DNA of 64,000 nucleotides from Pelobacter sp. (GTDB taxonomy: Bacteria > Desulfobacterota > Desulfuromonadia > Geobacterales > Pseudopelobacteraceae): NCBI GenBank assembly GCA_030824515.1, contig JAVBXN010000023.1, forward strand, positions 1 to 64,000, written 5' to 3'. The stretch's first letter is position 1. Each line of letters opens with the position of its first letter. Of this stretch, positions 62,895 to 64,000 are shown piece after piece. The position numbers were made by a program, and so were the translations under genes. Below the pieces are notes generated by a model. That model did no database searches and was not told the origin of the DNA. It was given only the letters and a program-made list of their open reading frames with translations.

Positions 62895-64000
62895 TCTTTC
62901 ACCCTCTGAATATCAGCGCCAAGTCCGGCCAGCTTCTTTTCGATGGATTCATAACCGCGATCCAGGTGGTAGATGCGGGTCACTTCGGTGGTCCCCTCAG
63001 CGGCCAGTCCGGCCAGTATCAGCGAGGCGGAAGCGCGCAGGTCGGTGGCCATCACCGGGGCGCCCGAAAGTTTCTTGATCCCCTTGACCGTGGCGGTGTT
63101 GCCTTCGATCGTGATGTCGGCGCCGAAACGCTGCAGCTCGGATACGTGCATGAAACGGTTCTCGAAGATGTTTTCCGATATGACGCTTGCGCCTTCGGCA
63201 ACGCACATCATCGCCATGAACTGTGCCTGCATGTCGGTCGGAAAGCCGGGGTAGGGGCGGGTCTTGATGTTGATGCCGTCGATCCTCCTGGGCCCCTTGA
63301 CCCGCACAACTCCGTCGCGGCTGGTGATTTCGATGCCGGCGTCCTGCATCTTGAACGCCAGCGCGTCCAGATGCTCCAGCTTCATGCGGTGGATCCTGAT
63401 GTCACCGCCGGTCATGGCGGCGGCAATCATGAAGGTGCCGGCTTCGATGCGGTCCGGCATGACCTCGTAGTCGGCGGCGGACAGTTCCGTAACTCCCTGG
63501 ATACGGATGGTGTCTGTGCCGGCTCCCTCGATCCTGGCTCCCATACGGTTAAGGTAGTTGGCAAGGTCAACGATCTCCGGTTCGCGGGCCGAGTTTTCCA
63601 GCACGGTTTCGCCCTTGGCGGTGGCGGCCGCCATCATCAGGTGCTCGGTGCCGCCCACGGTCGAAACGTCGAAATTGATGCGAGCCCCCTTCAGCCGGCG
63701 GCAACGGGCCTCGACATAGCCATGTTCCAGCACGATCTCGGCCCCCAGAGCCTGCAGCCCCTTCAGGTGCAGGTTGATCGGCCTGGCGCCGATCGCGCAG
63801 CCTCCCGGCAGCGAGACCCGCGCCTTGCCGAAGCGAGCCAGCAGCGGGCCCAGTACCAGCACCGAGGCGCGCATGGTCTTTACCAGATCATAGGTGGCTT
63901 CGTGACTGTTGATGCCGGAAGAGTCGATCTTTACGATATTTCCGTTGCCTTCGACCTTTGCTCCCAGTGACTCCAGCACTTTGATGGTGGTGTTGATGTC
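62891..64000 (-). CDS. murA: UDP-N-acetylglucosamine 1-carboxyvinyltransferase, partial
   Basis: 369 residues are present, and the frame is open to the end of the window. About 50 N-terminal residues of this roughly 420-residue enzyme lie outside. The catalytic Cys is in [14 protein letters not shown], and [16 protein letters not shown] and [20 protein letters not shown] segments are typical. It transfers enolpyruvate from PEP to UDP-GlcNAc, the first step of peptidoglycan synthesis. The internal GTG near 63979 is not the start. Its stop overlaps hisG, so the his genes follow murA in one operon. Confidence 0.93.
   Translation of the reverse strand, partial: DINTTIKVLESLGAKVEGNGNIVKIDSSGINSHEATYDLVKTMRASVLVLGPLLARFGKARVSLPGGCAIGARPINLHLKGLQALGAEIVLEHGYVEARCRRLKGARINFDVSTVGGTEHLMMAAATAKGETVLENSAREPEIVDLANYLNRMGARIEGAGTDTIRIQGVTELSAADYEVMPDRIEAGTFMIAAAMTGGDIRIHRMKLEHLDALAFKMQDAGIEITSRDGVVRVKGPRRIDGINIKTRPYPGFPTDMQAQFMAMMCVAEGASVISENIFENRFMHVSELQRFGADITIEGNTATVKGIKKLSGAPVMATDLRASASLILAGLAAEGTTEVTRIYHLDRGYESIEKKLAGLGADIQRVKE

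Noticed and set aside
62966-63970. 334-codon + strand frame antisense to murA
   Set aside because: A GC-rich shadow; murA has clear family motifs on the other strand.

Overview
The window reads as a chromosomal segment of a Gram-negative bacterium of the Desulfuromonadia/Geobacter-Pelobacter type. This is inferred from the lysS-lol-bamA-ompH-lpxD-fabZ-lpxA lipid A superoperon, the DUF1385-thyX-rpmE-rho block, DUF4254 and DUF6485 proteins, a murA-hisG-hisD-hisC-hisB operon, a membrane pyrophosphatase, and abundant heptosyltransferase-type (GT9) genes. No rRNA, tRNA, CRISPR array, insertion sequence or prophage was seen.

Layout. (a) 1-3065: accessory edge. It holds an AT-rich DUF4145 gene bordered by attC-like sequences (a probable integron cassette), then a hipBA toxin-antitoxin pair and a palindromic repeat. 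(b) 3066-5113, + strand: radical SAM protein plus partner, a putative DNA repair/modification pair. (c) 5124-12879, - strand: MuiA-like protein, RRM protein, SDR, RluA pseudouridine synthase, DUF6485, DUF1385, ThyX, L31 and Rho. (d) 13189-31775, - strand: TcdA, then a long LPS core/surface glycan cluster. It contains four GT9 heptosyltransferase-type enzymes, four other glycosyltransferases, a rhamnan-synthesis-F/methyltransferase fusion, GDP-fucose synthesis (gmd, fcl) with a NodZ-like fucosyltransferase, a UDP-glucuronate-epimerase-like protein, and a compact O-acylation module (acyl ligase, carrier protein, MBOAT, SGNH protein) laid out like dltABCD. (e) 31779-49535, - strand: Trm112-like protein, lpxK, waaA, PAP2 phosphatase, lpxL-like, msbA, lpxB, gnnB, gnnA, lpxA, fabZ, lpxD, ompH, bamA, lolD, lolC/E and lysS. 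Most genes touch or overlap by ATGA, and a good sigma-70 promoter lies ahead of lysS. (f) 49639-55383, - strand: NHL-repeat lipoprotein with a structured leader, RNase E/G and H+-pyrophosphatase. (g) 55578-58611, + strand: CpoB/YbgF, then a CheY-CheC-diguanylate cyclase module. (h) 58751-64000, - strand: hisB, hisC, hisD, a small lipoprotein, hisG and the start-less murA.

Working together. Regions d and e encode most of an LPS assembly line. LpxA, GnnA, GnnB, LpxD and LpxB make a lipid A precursor predicted to carry 2,3-diamino-glucose. LpxK, WaaA and the acyltransferase complete Kdo-lipid A. WaaC, WaaF and the other glycosyltransferases build the core, and MsbA flips it. BamA, OmpH and LolCD supply outer-membrane protein and lipoprotein traffic. 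The 16.8-29.6 kb part is visibly less GC-rich than its flanks and looks like the variable, strain-specific section. The most unusual content is the dlt-like acylation module, the methyltransferase fusion, and the integron-like cassette at the left edge.
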